Part shown: one piece after another, positions 1-15,767 of the stretch
Layout: each line of letters begins with the position of its first letter
Position numbering within the stretch: the stretch's first letter is position 1
NCBI GenBank assembly: GCA_947044405.1
Contig: CAMRHE010000331.1
Location: 434,001 to 498,000 of the forward strand
Direction: 5' to 3'
DNA: 64,000 bases
Origin: Leptodactylus fallax
Taxonomy: Eukaryota > Chordata > Amphibia > Anura > Leptodactylidae
Program-made: the position numbers and the translations under genes
The notes under the pieces: model-generated
Databases searched by the model: none
The model's input: only the letters and a program-made list of their open reading frames with translations
What the model was told of the DNA's origin: nothing

Positions 1-895
1 AGTAGATGAGATTGTAAGAAATCTCCCGGACACGCTGCGGGAATAACCTGCGGTGAGGAGATTACAGCTGCAGCATGTCAGTGTAAGGGTAAGGTCACAC
101 GATCAGGTTTTTTGATGCAGTTTTTGAAGCCAAATCCTGGTGTGGGTTAAGTGAAGAAATTTTGACCACAACCAAAGATTATCGAATTGCTCTGCGACCC
201 CTCTGTTAGTGAATGGAGTCGCCCCTGTATGTCTCAGGACCGCGGCTTCAAGTGACAAAAAAGTCATGCAATGTTTGATGTGAAGTCGCAGTCGCGGCAC
301 ACTAGGGGGCAACTCCTTTCATCAACATTAGAAGACTTGAATGGGGAGGAATTGGGAAAAAAAACTGCAATGTGGCCATTTTCTTCTGGGTTTCATTTTT
401 ATGTCACTCAATGTATGGTAAAAATGATGTTTGCTATATCCTGTGGGATTGTCCGATCACAGCGATATCAAAATGATTGGGTTTTTTTTGTGTTCATAAA
501 AAAAAGAAAAATGAAAAATTTCAAAAAATATAAGAATTTCTTTCTGTGTATGGAGCTTTGTAAGGCGTCTTGTTTTTTTGTGTAACAACGTGTATTTTTT
601 AATGATATTGTTTTGGGAAATGTTTTGATCACCTTTTATTGCATATTTTTTTGCAGGCAGAATGGTGAAAAAAACTGATTTGGTCATTTAGAATTTTTTT
701 TTCCTGGTATAACCTTCAATGTATGGTAAAAATATTTTTACATTTTTATAGTTCGGTCATTTTTGGACGTGGAAATATCTTATTTGTGTATAACTATTTT
801 TGTTTATTTTTATATGTGATCTAGAAAAAGGTTTTTTGCTTCTTTACTTTGGAATTTGCGAGGTTTTTACATTGTCTCATCTTCTCTCCATTCAG
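1..895. other. AT-rich sequence upstream of zinc-finger gene A, no gene seen
   Basis: No convincing coding region. From about 360 to 820 the sequence is T-rich and resembles the frog interspersed repeat that recurs near 9640, 22900 and 34090. The promoter and noncoding first exon of gene A must lie left of the window. An acceptor (CAG followed by GTTCCTACAATA) at 895/896 opens the exon carrying gene A's start codon. Confidence 0.5.
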
Positions 896-963
896 GTTCC
901 TACAATACAGAATCCTCTCAGTATCTTCTATATAAGAGAATATTCCTGATTGATCCATCAAGG

Positions 964-3900
964 ATGGAAAGAGACAGGAACAAGATGGCGGAAAGTATAT
1001 TAAATCTCACCCTAGAGATCATCTACCAGCTTACTGGAGAGGTGAGAGATTCTGATGATGTCACCTTACAATATTCTTATCTATAGTAATAACAGATGAT
1101 ATGACTGGAGAGGTGATGGACTCTGCACATGTATGTAGTGATATTTATTAATGTGTCTCCCCATAACCAGGATTACACAGTAGTGAAGAAGACCTCTAGT
1201 GGGCGCTGTCAGGCTCCTGTGTATGAAGGATATGGAGGAACTCTGAGCCCAATCCCGGGGCCTCCACCTCACTCCCTGATACAGGAGGAGATCAATGAAC
1301 AGAAGATCCTAGAACTCACCAACAAGATGCTGGAGCTGCTGACTGGAGAGGTGACACTGCTGGGAATGCTGGGACATTATACAGTAACTGGAGGGGTCTG
1401 AGTGATGACTGTATCATTGTGTTGTCAGGTTCCTATAAGGTGTCAGGATGTCGCTGTCTATTTCTCCATGGAGGAGTGGGAGTATTTAGAAGGACACAAG
1501 GATCTGTACAAGGAGGTGATGATGGAGGACCACCAGCCCCTCACATCACCAGGTAATAGACATGACTATATACACATGGACTTCCATTATTTGTATGTAC
1601 AGAAGCCTTTCAACCTTTTCAGGAATATGTCTCTTGATGTTTACGAGTGCAGAACATCTTTGGTTTTTGTGGAGCCACATTCAAGAAGCCACATTAGTTT
1701 TATTTTGCCATTGACATTGCCTGGACGGAATCAAAGGTTACCCTCAAGGCAGTTGACTTGTAGGACTGGATAGAGTTTGGAAACATTGACAGTAATTGAT
1801 TGCACATCCAAATCCTCAACACCTCCTGCCGCCTCCAACTCAAGAACATCCATCGAATCCGCTCCTTCCTCACCCCTGAAACTACAAAGATACTAGTCCA
1901 CGCCCTCATAATCTCCCACTTAGACTACTGTAACACCCTTCTCCATGGCCTCCCAGCTAACAGTCTCGCCCCCCTCCAGTCCACCTTAAATTGCGCCGCT
2001 CGCTTAATACACATCTCCTCCCCGTTCTTTATCGGCCGCCCCCCTCTGCCAATCCCTCCACTGGCTACCCATCGCCCAGCGAATAGAGTTCAAACTACTA
2101 ACGCTGACATACAAAGCCATCCACAGCCTGTCCTCTCCATATATCTCCGACCTAATCTCCCGCTAACTGCCCGCACGTAACCTCCAATCCTCCAAAGACC
2201 TCCTACTCCGCTCTGCTATCCTCTCTTCACACAACCGTCTCCAAGACTTCTCCCGTGCATCCCCCATACTCTGGAACTCATTACCAAGACACATAAGACT
2301 GACCCCCACAGTCACAAGCTTCAAGACTCTGAAGACTCACCTATTCAGGAAGGCCTACAACCTCCAATAACACTACTGTCACCACCCCACCACCTGAACA
2401 ACCTCTACCCCCACCTTCTGTCTCTATCCCTCTTCCCTCATAGATTGTAAGCCCTTGCGGGCAGGGCCCTCTATCCCACTGTGCCAGTTGATCACTGTTA
2501 GTGTTATATTTGTCTTGTATATTTTGTGTACTGTATGTAAACCCTCAAATGTAAAGCACCATGGAATTAATATAATAATGTACAGCACCATGGAATTAAT
2601 ATAATAATGTACAACCTCATGGAATTAATATAATAATGTACAGCGCCATGGGATTAATATAATAATGTACAGCACCATGGAATTAATATAATAATGTAAA
2701 GCACCATGGAATTAATATAATAATGTACAGCACCATGGGATTAATATAATAATGTACAGAACCATGGGATTAATATAATAATGTACAGCACCATGGGATT
2801 AATATAATAATGTACAGCACCATGGGATTAATATAATAATGTACAGAACCATGGGATTAATATAATAATGTACAGCACCATGGAATTAATGGTGCTATAT
2901 AAATAAACAATAATAATAATAGGTGAAGTAGGTAGGCTGAGTGACACAATGAGAAAATTTAGTTTTCTCCTTACCAAATTTTAGAAAGTGGGAGGAGAAG
3001 TAGGATATAGCTGAAGGACACTCTAGAACTCAGGAGAGCAGAGGTAACATCCAGGTCACAGAGGTACTGTATATTCAAGTGTCATGAGCATAGAAGCAGT
3101 ACAGAAAGCATTGGGACTCTATGAGTTTGGGAGACACTGACAGAGAAGCGTTGAGATGAAGTTTCGAGCATTGCTGCTGAGCAATGGAAATATCCAGAAA
3201 AGAGCCAAAAGAATGGTGGACTGTGTCAATGAGAGCAAGAAATTGTTGGAAAAATGCATATGAGTGTGACTTTTCAGAAACATCTGGTTTCAGATAAATT
3301 GAACTGTTTTTCAGTTCCAAAAATTTCTGCAAAAAATATGCTAGAAAAATAATGCACCTCTACAAAGTCGCAGCATTTTTCACTTATCTCCAATCCTCCT
3401 TACTAGGGACTTGCCTGTGTCTGCTTTTGGAAATACACTTGTGGTTAAGAGAATTATGTTCTCTTGGGGAATAGAAGAGGACTATTTTTTTGGAGTCCAA
3501 GAGAATTCAAAAATAGATAAATTTCTAATTTTTTGAGATTTATGATGTATCTAAAGTTTTGGAAGAACTGACAGGTCTTGAAGGTTGAGGAGGGAAAGTG
3601 ATTATCTAATAAGTAAGTAAACAAGAGAGTGAACTATGTTTTATGTCTTGATTTTTGAGAAGAAAAATGACTTCTGTCATGATTTTCGTAAAAATCCAGG
3701 CAGTGGAGCTGATGTTGAAGAAGACGGAGTAGTGATGGGTGAACCTTTTGACAATCGTGTCATGAAAATTCGCAAGGTTCGCCTGTGATTTTCAGCTCAA
3801 TTTTCACTCAGACCCCACAGTGTAATAACAAACATCTAATACTAACCTTTTTTTCACTCCAACGACCCTGGGGCCTTCAATTCTTTTCCTCTGGGATTTG

Positions 3901-5112
3901 ACGAGACCACAGAGTATAATATCTGATATTTGACAAAGTTGCTCGATGGTTCTAGCTTTATGATTTTTCTAATGTACCGTTCACTAAAAATAGCTATAAA
4001 TAATGTCTTGACCTTTTTCTTATTCTGTGGCTGGGGTAATTACCTGAATATGATGAATATGATAAAGTTTTCAGATACTTCAGTGTAGTTGTTGTAGAAG
4101 TGGACTTGAAATTCTTAATGGGTGAATTCTATCATGGATGGTATTCAGAATCCACTTATTTGAGGTCATCTTGGTTATCTTCAAATGTGATTTTGGGATA
4201 TTTCACTAGTTTTCTTGATAGATTTAATGGATGAACAATTGATGTACAGCACGGTCTAAGCTGCTATCAAACTCCATTTGATTATTCCATATTTTCAAAT
4301 GTTTTGTAGTTTGTACGGAAATTTAATATAAAAATGTTAAAAAATATCAATATAATTTTTCAATTTATAGGATTCAAAAATAATACAACTCAGTTTTCTT
4401 CTTGTCAGATGACTGTACCAGCAGCTCGGAGGAACCTCTGATATCAGATTTTAAAGTCGAGGATGGTGGTATCAAACAAGATCCATATGAAGAACTGGCC
4501 ATTACCCCAGATATACCCTTAGACCTTCACAGCAATGATCTCTCATCTGATCCTATTAAACCCGTGCAGAAAAATGAAAGTCACACAAGCAGCATTGAAC
4601 ATCTGATTATTGACACAGGGGAGAAGCCATTTTACTACTGTTTTACAGAAAATTCAGATCTCCCTAGACATCAGAGAATTTACACATGGGAGAAGCCATT
4701 TTCGTGCCCAGATTGTGGGAAATGTTTTCTCTACAAATCACATCTTGTCACACACATGAGAATTCACACAGGAGAGAAGCCATATTCATGTTCAAAATGT
4801 GGGAAACGTTTTAGCGTTCAATCAACTCTCCTTGAACATGAAAACACTCACACGGGGGAGAAGCCGTTTTCATGTTCAGAGTGTGGCAAATTTTTTACTC
4901 GGAAATCTAATCTTACTGAACATCAAAAAACTCACACAGGGGAGAAGCCATTTTCATGTTCAGAATGTGGGAAATATTTTACTCAGAAATCAACTCTTGT
5001 CAAACATCGGAGAACTCACACAGGGGAGAAGCCATTTTTATGTCCAGAATGTGGGAAATGTTTCGGTCAGAGGGCAACTCTTGTTAGACATCAGAGAATT
5101 CATACAGGGTAG
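964..5112 (+). CDS. C2H2 zinc-finger gene A with FAX/KRAB-like N-terminus (4 coding exons)
   Basis: Probable nuclear DNA-binding transcription regulator. Coding exons are 964-1041 (begins [11 protein letters not shown]), 1171-1350 (begins [11 protein letters not shown]), 1429-1552 ([20 protein letters not shown], a KRAB A-box-like segment) and 4409-5112 (fingers). All junctions are GT-AG, and exon phases 0, 0 and 1 join to an open frame of 361 codons. Exon 1 plus exon 2 match the finger-associated (FAX) modules of frog oocyte zinc-finger proteins (family knowledge). The start is the ATG in AAGGATGG, conserved in position in all five paralogues. The last intron (1553-4408) holds an L2/CR1 LINE fragment. 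It lacks the two extra exons seen in gene E, but joining exon 3 directly to the finger exon keeps frame. The short finger array and a decayed finger after the stop suggest this copy is shrinking. Transcription is not shown by sequence alone. Confidence 0.85.
1800..2549 (+). mobile_element. L2/CR1-type LINE, 3' fragment of reverse-transcriptase ORF
   Basis: Lies in the last intron of gene A. It encodes pieces typical of the C-terminus of L2/CR1 reverse transcriptases: [14 protein letters not shown] near 1914, then with frameshifts an [17 protein letters not shown] and a [18 protein letters not shown] segment up to about 2365. A 3' UTR follows with the usual TTGTAAGCCCTTGCGGGCAGGG stretch. The copy is 5'-truncated and frame-broken, so inactive. 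The tail leads directly into the 29-bp repeat array. Confidence 0.85.
2550..2921 (+). repeat. 29-bp tandem repeat grown from a LINE 3' tail
   Basis: About eleven units of TGTACAGCACCATGGAATTA plus ATATAATAA, period 29 (starts at 2550, 2579, 2608, 2637 and on to 2869). The last unit passes into the normal L2/CR1 end (GGTGCTATATAAATAAACAA) and an AATAATAAT tail. The unit is clearly the LINE's own 3' end, so the array arose by expansion within the tail. Confidence 0.9.
2931..4380. other. Rest of the last intron of gene A, no gene seen
   Basis: AT-rich intronic sequence. No domain-bearing frame on either strand and no recognisable transposon ends. It closes with the T-rich run and acceptor before the finger exon. 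Confidence 0.5.
4409..5112 (+). CDS. Zinc-finger exon of gene A: 5 intact C2H2 fingers plus 1 degenerate
   Basis: The acceptor TTCTTGTCAG precedes [13 protein letters not shown], an acidic linker of about 70 residues, and then the fingers. The first finger (near [13 protein letters not shown]) has lost its CxxC pair. Five standard Krüppel-type fingers follow, with TGEKP linkers and helices [36 protein letters not shown] and GQRATLVRH. The frame stops at TAG 5110-5112 right after HTG. Beyond the stop, 5128-5190 still reads as a CPRCWKF-like finger start with its histidines lost, a decayed extra finger. Zinc-finger identity is certain; DNA targets are unknown. Confidence 0.93.
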
Positions 5113-5990
5113 AAGTCGCTTTGATGTCCCAGATGTTGGAAATTTATCGTGTTCGATCAATTCTTATTTAACTTCAAAGAAGTCACACAGGGAGAAGCCA
5201 GTTTCATATTCTTTTTCGTCATATCTTTTGTTTTCATCTCATAGGCAACTATCTTCATTATTTTTCCACACTTGCATCACCAAGATGCCTTTTCCACAGT
5301 CTACTTGACAGACACCATGGATATGGTATACTTGAGTCACCTTTAACTTGTGTCAGAGACTTAGATACAGGGCTATGGAGTCGGAAAGAAAAGTTCCCAA
5401 ATCTGGCTTCAAAATGAAAGGATTATGGACTTAAACTATAGAATACAATTATTGATATTGTATAATAATTAGATACATAGTCTTTTACATATTTACTTTA
5501 ATAGAAATTCAATCATTAGCTGTGGCCCTTTATAAAGGAGTCGGAGACAGAGCAGGATTTGGGCTTTGGAAAATTAGAGGAGTTGGAATCTGAGTGGGTG
5601 ATTTGTTCTACCGAATCCACAACGTGACACGTTTGCCTGTCTGTGTATTTCTCCAGTAGATATCTCAGAGACATTGAAATCACTTTCTTGTATCTTGTTG
5701 TTTTCTTTTTATGGTGAAAATACAATAAAGCCCTTGATTTTCTCATATTCGGATACAGGGCTGTGGTTCTAGCTACACAGTGAAGATTCACACAGTAATA
5801 ACCGCGGAGTCAATAATGGGATGGCACCTTAGTTATGTCCAATAAAAATGAATCAGTTTTTAATGCTGTCTGACCTGACAGGCTTTTTTTTTTACACTGC
5901 CCATGGACTAGAGGGAATTTGTGCCTTTAGTTTCCCCTTTTTTAAAAAAAGGTGCAAGTCATAAATAGAGCATGAAAAACTCTACAACTC
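5113..5990. other. 3' flank of gene A
   Basis: Contains the decayed finger just after the stop codon, then sequence related to the 3' flank of gene B (a CATCTCATAGGCAACTATC-like segment). Around 5520-5590 GGAGTCGGAGACAGAG-type sequence looks like an old interspersed repeat. No further gene is seen. Confidence 0.45.
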
Positions 5991-5994
5991 TAGT

Positions 5995-6572
5995 ACATAA
6001 ACATAACTCGCGGACAGCTCCGCTATACACACATCACACACAGACAGCTCTGCTACATACACATAACACGCAGACAGCTCCGCTACATACAAGTCACACA
6101 CAGACGGCTCCGCTACATACACGTCACACACAAACAGCTCCGCTACATACACGTCACACACAGACAGCTCTGCTACATACACATAACACGCAGACAGCTC
6201 CGCTACATACACATAACACGCAGACAGCTCCGCTACATACAAGTCACACACAGACGGCTCCGCTACATACACGTCACACACAGACAGCTCTGCTACATAC
6301 ACGTCACACACAAACAGCTCCGCTACATACACGTCACACACAGACGGCTCCGCTACATACACGTCACACACAAACAGCTCCGCTACATACACGTCGCACA
6401 CAGACGGCTCCGCTACATACACATCACACACAGACGGCTCCGCTACATACACGTCACACACAGACAGCTCTAATACATACACGTCACACATAGACAGCTC
6501 AACTACATACACGTCACACACAGACAGCTCTGCTACATACACGTCACACACAGACAGCTCAACTACATACAT
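5995..6572 (+). repeat. 30-bp satellite array 1 (about 19 units)
   Basis: Head-to-tail units close to GCTCCGCTACATACACGTCA CACACAGACA, period exactly 30 (10 codons, so both strands stay open by chance). The same satellite recurs at 27155-27555 and 47495-47960, with a decayed trace near 59568. There are no unique spacers, so it is not CRISPR-like. The array lies about 0.9 kb upstream of the promoter segment of gene B, and the U2-headed retroposon is inserted at its right edge. Confidence 0.95.
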
Positions 6573-7361
6573 CCTTTTTTTTTTTTCTTTTTGAAGGCCC
6601 TTGCAGTCTTTTACCCAAGTGCCAAAAAAGTGGGATGTGCTACACTAAAAAAGTGCAAAATGATGGGATCTATCGCAAGCCCTGTCTGAAAAGAGAAGGT
6701 TCCTCGACCACCCCAACCCTCTGAGCCAAAAGGCTCTAGAAGAGTCAGAGAACAATGGTTTCCTCACGCTGAAGCATCTTGCTCCTGGCCTCCACATGGA
6801 CTCTCACCGCAATGTACTACCAGGAGGCTTCAATAAGATGCACCCTACTCCTTAGAAGTAGAGGTGGCCTGGGTAGCAAGAGAGGAGAGAACCTAATGGC
6901 CACACAACTCCTCCTTCTAGACCTCGGGTGGGGCCCAAAAGGGCAGCCGCATCCCTCAACCCTCGTGACATACAAAATGGTGAACACACAAAGAAATAAA
7001 TAAGTGGGAGAGTGTCGTGTATTACGACCCAGTCACCCTTCCGGATCTATAAAAATTCCTCTTGTAAGGCGGAAAAACTGGGCAAAAAGTGTTCTCACAA
7101 TCTGTGAAAGAAGAAGTGGTGAGCCATGTGCCTCAGTCAGTGGGATCCCATCTGCAGTGAGTCACCATCCCCTGGGGCACTTCAGCATCTCGAGCCTTCA
7201 AGCTCACGCACCTCGTAGCCCCTCTCATACCACCATGTGGTTCTTTGCCCTCCATCGCTAACGTTCTATTACCTCCCTACAGTAGGTGGCCACTAGCACT
7301 GGCGGAGGTAGTTACTAACCAATGATAAGAACAGATACTACACTTGGTCTTAGCCATAAGG
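6573..7361 (-). mobile_element. Retroposon with U2 snRNA-like head and oligo(A) tail
   Basis: On the - strand the insert begins with a segment matching the conserved 5' part of U2 snRNA (7323-7361, including AAGTGTAGTATCTGTTCTTA). About 700 bp of unrecognised sequence follow, ending in an A-run (the T-run at 6575-6586). It is flanked by near-identical 10-bp target duplications, CTACATACAT at 6563-6572 and CTACACACAT at 7362-7371. This is the layout expected from L1-type target-primed reverse transcription of a chimeric RNA or of a SINE with an snRNA head (SINEU-like). No coding function is seen in the body. The target was the 30-bp satellite. Confidence 0.7.
7323..7361 (-). ncRNA. U2 snRNA 5'-end fragment (pseudogene)
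   Basis: Read on the - strand, about 38 of 41 bases agree with the universally conserved U2 5' region from the GGCTAAGA box through the branch-site recognition GTAGTA and CTGTTCTTATCA. The remaining U2 domains are absent, so it cannot be a working U2 gene. It is the head of the retroposon at 6573-7361. Confidence 0.8.
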
Positions 7362-7439
7362 CTACACACATCTCCATCCACACACAGAACTTCACCTCAC
7401 ACCAGCCCTGTGTACACTGAGCAGAGAAATCTCTAACAC

Positions 7440-7628
7440 CTGGTCATGTGACTCCTTGACTCCTCCTGATCACATGACTATCACGTCATCACAGGTCCTT
7501 TATCCCACTAGGATTTAGCATCTACTGAGCAGCTGTAGCTATAACAACAGGACCTGATCACGTGACTCCTCTCACACATGTGACCACATCACAGATCCTG
7601 TAACCCCTCGGCTGCTGTACAGTTAGAG
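7440..7628 (+). promoter_or_regulatory. Probable promoter and noncoding exon 1 of zinc-finger gene B
   Basis: Shares an ordered set of motifs with segments upstream of genes C, D and E: TCATGTGA (7444), TGACTCC, TCACATGA (7470), TCACGTCATCACAGGTCCT (7481), TCACGTGA (7558), then a CACAGATCCTGTAACC block and a donor AGAG|GTAGGT at 7628/7629. The E-box palindromes fit MITF/TFE/USF-type bHLH-ZIP sites. The splice donor would join this exon to the acceptor at 10542/10543. The exact start of transcription is unknown. Confidence 0.55.
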
Positions 7629-7655
7629 GTAGGTGGACACTCACTACAGTCCCTC

Positions 7656-8039
7656 AGGGTTACGCATTGTGAACACGATGTGCCGGGGTCAGATCTCGGC
7701 AGTAGTCAGTCAGTTCACCGCACAGCCAATACAAATCTATATTACATACAGTATATTACTCTCAGCTGTGGTCATGTAATCCTGGTGTCAGACACATATT
7801 GGGCACAGTGTGACCCTAACCTGTAAACCCGGCCTGAGCCCGACCTATAACCTGAGCCATGTCCTCGCTGCGCCCCTTTACCGGACCCTCTAATCGGCCT
7901 TTTCTCCACTGGATTAGAGATCGGCGAACCTCGTCAGATTCATTTCACAAATATTCACAACGTTCATCCTTCTGTTTCATTTCCCAAACTTGAAGAGGCC
8001 CCAGAGTATAAGTGAAGGCTCAGGAACATAAATACTTAT
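7656..8039. other. Intron 1 sequence of gene B before a solo LTR
   Basis: No gene or clear repeat seen. It continues the diverged sequence downstream of the promoter segment and ends at the LTR target duplication CTTAT (8035-8039). Confidence 0.4.
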
Positions 8040-8902
8040 TGTGATGATTCTGCTTAAATATGGCTATAACTCAAAGCTGTATTTTGGTCTCTGTCTAGCG
8101 TATCTCTTTACTCATAAGGTGCGCAGCCATAATCATAGGTATATTGCCAATAGTGGCCGGACTGGAACAATAGGGCTTTGTATCCATCCCAGCAGGGCTC
8201 CATTGAATTCCTACACAGTCCTGGCTGATCAAACAAACATGCATGGTGCAGCCTGCACTGGTAGATCAGATATGGCTGATAACATTGTATCATTTCACTT
8301 GGTCTCAGCTCTTTACAAAGAATCTGGACTTGAGTGCATTAATCCATCAGACTTGCTGTTGCTGGTGACCTCATTCTGGGAGGTGGCATAAAGGGTATAT
8401 AAGATGAGGTAAGAGGTCAGTGAGAGAGATTGTGCTGGGACTACAAGAGAACACTATGAGGAGATTACAGACAGACTTCCACTGAGAGAGACTATTGGAT
8501 TATACTGTGAGGAGCATGCAAGCGGAGATGCTGGAGTTAATGCCGCTGCCTACACTGGTTATTCACACATACCAGAGCATGTGTGAGTGTTGGACTATAG
8601 AGCCACATCAAGGAGATGTGTGGTAAAGTAATTATTTCAATTTTAGTCCCTTTTATTTCATTGCACTGTATCTTGTAACTAGTAACTGTTAATGCTTGCA
8701 TATATCTGCATATCTGTTCTGAACTGCATGTGTTAGATGTTAATACCGACCCATTTAGGGGTTAATAAATATATAAAATTTAGAAAGCTTGTCTTGTATT
8801 TATCTTGTGGACCCGGCACTCACTGGCGGTGAGTGTGGTTTTATATGAAAGAAGACTCAGGTGTGAGCCAACGCGGGTTTGGCGCACTGAGGATCTTTCA
8901 CA
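8040..8902. mobile_element. Solo LTR (family 1), 863 bp
   Basis: Begins TGTGATGATTCTGC and ends ATCTTTCACA. It is bounded by perfect 5-bp duplications CTTAT at 8035-8039 and 8903-8907. A second copy of the same family lies at 44315-45254. It holds a polyadenylation-type AATAAA (near 8763) in its 3' third and no internal genes, so it is a solo LTR left by recombination. It sits in intron 1 of gene B. Confidence 0.93.
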
Positions 8903-8907
8903 CTTAT

Positions 8908-10541
8908 ACTCCCCTTTCTTAACCTCTTCTGCGTCCCCTCATGGCATCCAGCACTACGCTGGGGTCCTCTTCAGTCTTCCTGGTCTCTTCCAGCCTCCTG
9001 GGTGACGATATTGGGCCCCATGGGACTGCTGAGGCCTGTAATTGGGTGTCAGTGGTCACTTTGGGGCTCCGCTTTAACACAAGTGTCATGACATTGTGAC
9101 ATCCCATGTGAAAGCTCAATCACAGGCCTCATAAGTCCCCCAAAGCCATTGAGGTCACCCTAGAGGCTGGAAGACAATAAAAGAGGACCCCGCGGGAGGG
9201 CCAGATGCTATTAGGGAGCCCGGGAGAGATGAAGGAAGGTGAGTATCAGTGTTTTTTATTTTTCTGCACGTCCCCTGGGCCTCCGATTATTATATTTTGG
9301 GGTCTGCAGAGACCCTATAGTGTAATAGTCATTTGTGGGTGGTTGAACCCAAAACTTTACGCAATTCTGGTCAAATCCAGTTAATTCTGTACCAGTCTTC
9401 TCATCTCTACGTTAGATATAAAGGACCTTTAGTCATTTCTTACAATAGATTGTAAGCTCTTATGGTCTGGAGCCCTGTGATGTCATCCTTGGGCCATTTC
9501 CAAGTGTCCTATAAAGAAGCCTAAGAGAAAAATGTCAGAAAGAAACGTCATCCATAGAACATGCCGAGTACTGAAAACAGGCAAAAGCAAAAAGGCGCAT
9601 TTATTTCTTACTCAATTGTTATAGACTTTAACCCTTTTCTGCCGCAGGCATTTTTCGATTTTCGGTTTTGACTCTTCGCCTTCCAAACCCCATAACTTTT
9701 TCATTTGTCTGTTCACAGAGCCATGTGAGGGCTTACTGTTTGCAGGACAAATCGTACTTTGTAATGGTCCCATTTAATATTCCATACGATGTACTGGGAA
9801 GCTGAAAAAAAAAAAATCAGAATGGAGTGGAATTGAAGAAAAACCGCGTTTGTGCAACATTCTTATGGGCTTTGATTTTAAAGCGTTCTCTGTGCAGCCA
9901 AAATGACATCACCTGTATTCTATGGATTGCTACAATTCTGGAGATACTAAATTTATATATATATTTTTTATATTTTACGTTTTAAAGCCTTAAAAAATCC
10001 AAAGCAAAAAAAAATATATCTTGGAGTCGCCATATTCTGGTACCCCTAACTTTTTTAGATTTCTGTGTATAGGGATGTATAAGATGTCTTTCTGTGCGCG
10101 GTCAGATGTACTTTTTACATTCACTTACTATAGATGGAGATTTCCTGCACCTTTAGTTTGTTACCAATGGTTGAAACAACCCGTGAGTTTGAAATGTCCA
10201 TGTTAGTCCAGGGTTGGACTTTACCCGAAAGCCAACGCAGCGAACCTAGATGTATGCCTAACAGGAACCCTGTGCAAGCAGGAAAGCTGCTGTGTCTTAC
10301 TGCTGCGGGGCTGTGACTCCCACCTTGTTGGAAGGTTGTTGTTCTTTGATCCCCTTCAGTCAGGTCTATCAGATAGTCGCCTGCTGTAAGACCACGTCTG
10401 GTCAGTGATTGGTTGTAGAGGTCATGTGATAGACTGACGTCATTCTACACTGCTTTCATCACAGACATGGAGGATCGGCCTTGTCTGTTCCAAATACATC
10501 ATCTGCATTACATTATTATATATACTTACTGTATCTTTACA
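8908..10541. other. Intron 1 of gene B: decayed MITE and frog interspersed repeat
   Basis: 9240-9340 carries a piece of the palindromic MITE (GGGCCTCCGATTATTATA and GGGGTCTGCAGAGACC). 9640-10210 is a widespread frog repeat containing GAGGGCTTACTGTTTGCAGG; the same family lies inverted at about 50330-50520. No coding sequence is seen. The acceptor of gene B's first coding exon follows at 10542. Confidence 0.5.
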
Positions 10542-10615
10542 GGTTCCTACAATAAAGAATCCTCTCAGTTGAAATCTCCTGTATGAAATAATTTTTCCTG
10601 ATTTACTGATGAAGT

Positions 10616-15375
<4,760 letters not shown>

Positions 15376-15767
15376 AGGCCACTCTATCAGGAAAGTGGGA
15401 AATACTTTAGTGCTAAATCAGCTCTTATGTAATGTCGAATGTTCAAAATGTGGGAAATATATTTCTCAAAAATCCACTGTTGAATTTACACAGGGAGGCG
15501 TAATTTTCTTTCTATTTGACAAATAGAAACCGTAATAATACCATATGCTGATAAACCTGCTCTAGTACTACTCGAAAGAGCGCTGTAACACTACTGACTC
15601 AAGGAAACTACTATCTACTGTGTTGTATGTGGTTTTCATCTCGTAGCCAACCTTTTCCATTATTTTTTGCACTTGAAACATCGAGACGCCATGATCAAAG
15701 TGCACTAGACAAATACCATTTTTTTTTCCTCTAACTTTATTTTAATATCTCCACCATCTGTTATATA
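15376..15767. other. 3' flank of gene B
   Basis: 15400-15470 retains decayed finger sequence (ATGTTCAAAATGTGGGAAAT). Then comes the GAAAGAGCGCTGTAACACTA segment that also follows genes C and D, probably shared 3' UTR. No other gene. Confidence 0.5.

Noticed and set aside
1129..1401. Frames running from intron 1 through exon 2 into intron 2 as separate small genes
   Set aside because: They cross clear acceptor and donor sites repeated in all five paralogues; the spliced exons explain the coding signal.
5972..6572. Long open frames on both strands across the 30-bp satellite (also at 27120-27620 and 47440-48044)
   Set aside because: A 30-bp period equals ten codons, so any stop-free unit stays open in every copy. 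Composition is pure repeat, with no splice or start context.
5995..6572. Possible CRISPR-like array
   Set aside because: Units are contiguous copies with no unique spacers, and the DNA is vertebrate.
5982..6572. Satellite as a secreted repetitive protein
   Set aside because: The CDVYVAELSV-type repeat is just the complement of the satellite; no signal peptide or splice context.
7323..7361. Functional U2 snRNA gene
   Set aside because: Only about 40 bases of the 5' end are present, with no Sm site, 3' stem-loops or snRNA promoter elements.
8041..8391. 116-codon frame as a small gene
   Set aside because: Lies wholly inside a solo LTR with target duplications; the second LTR copy does not conserve the frame.
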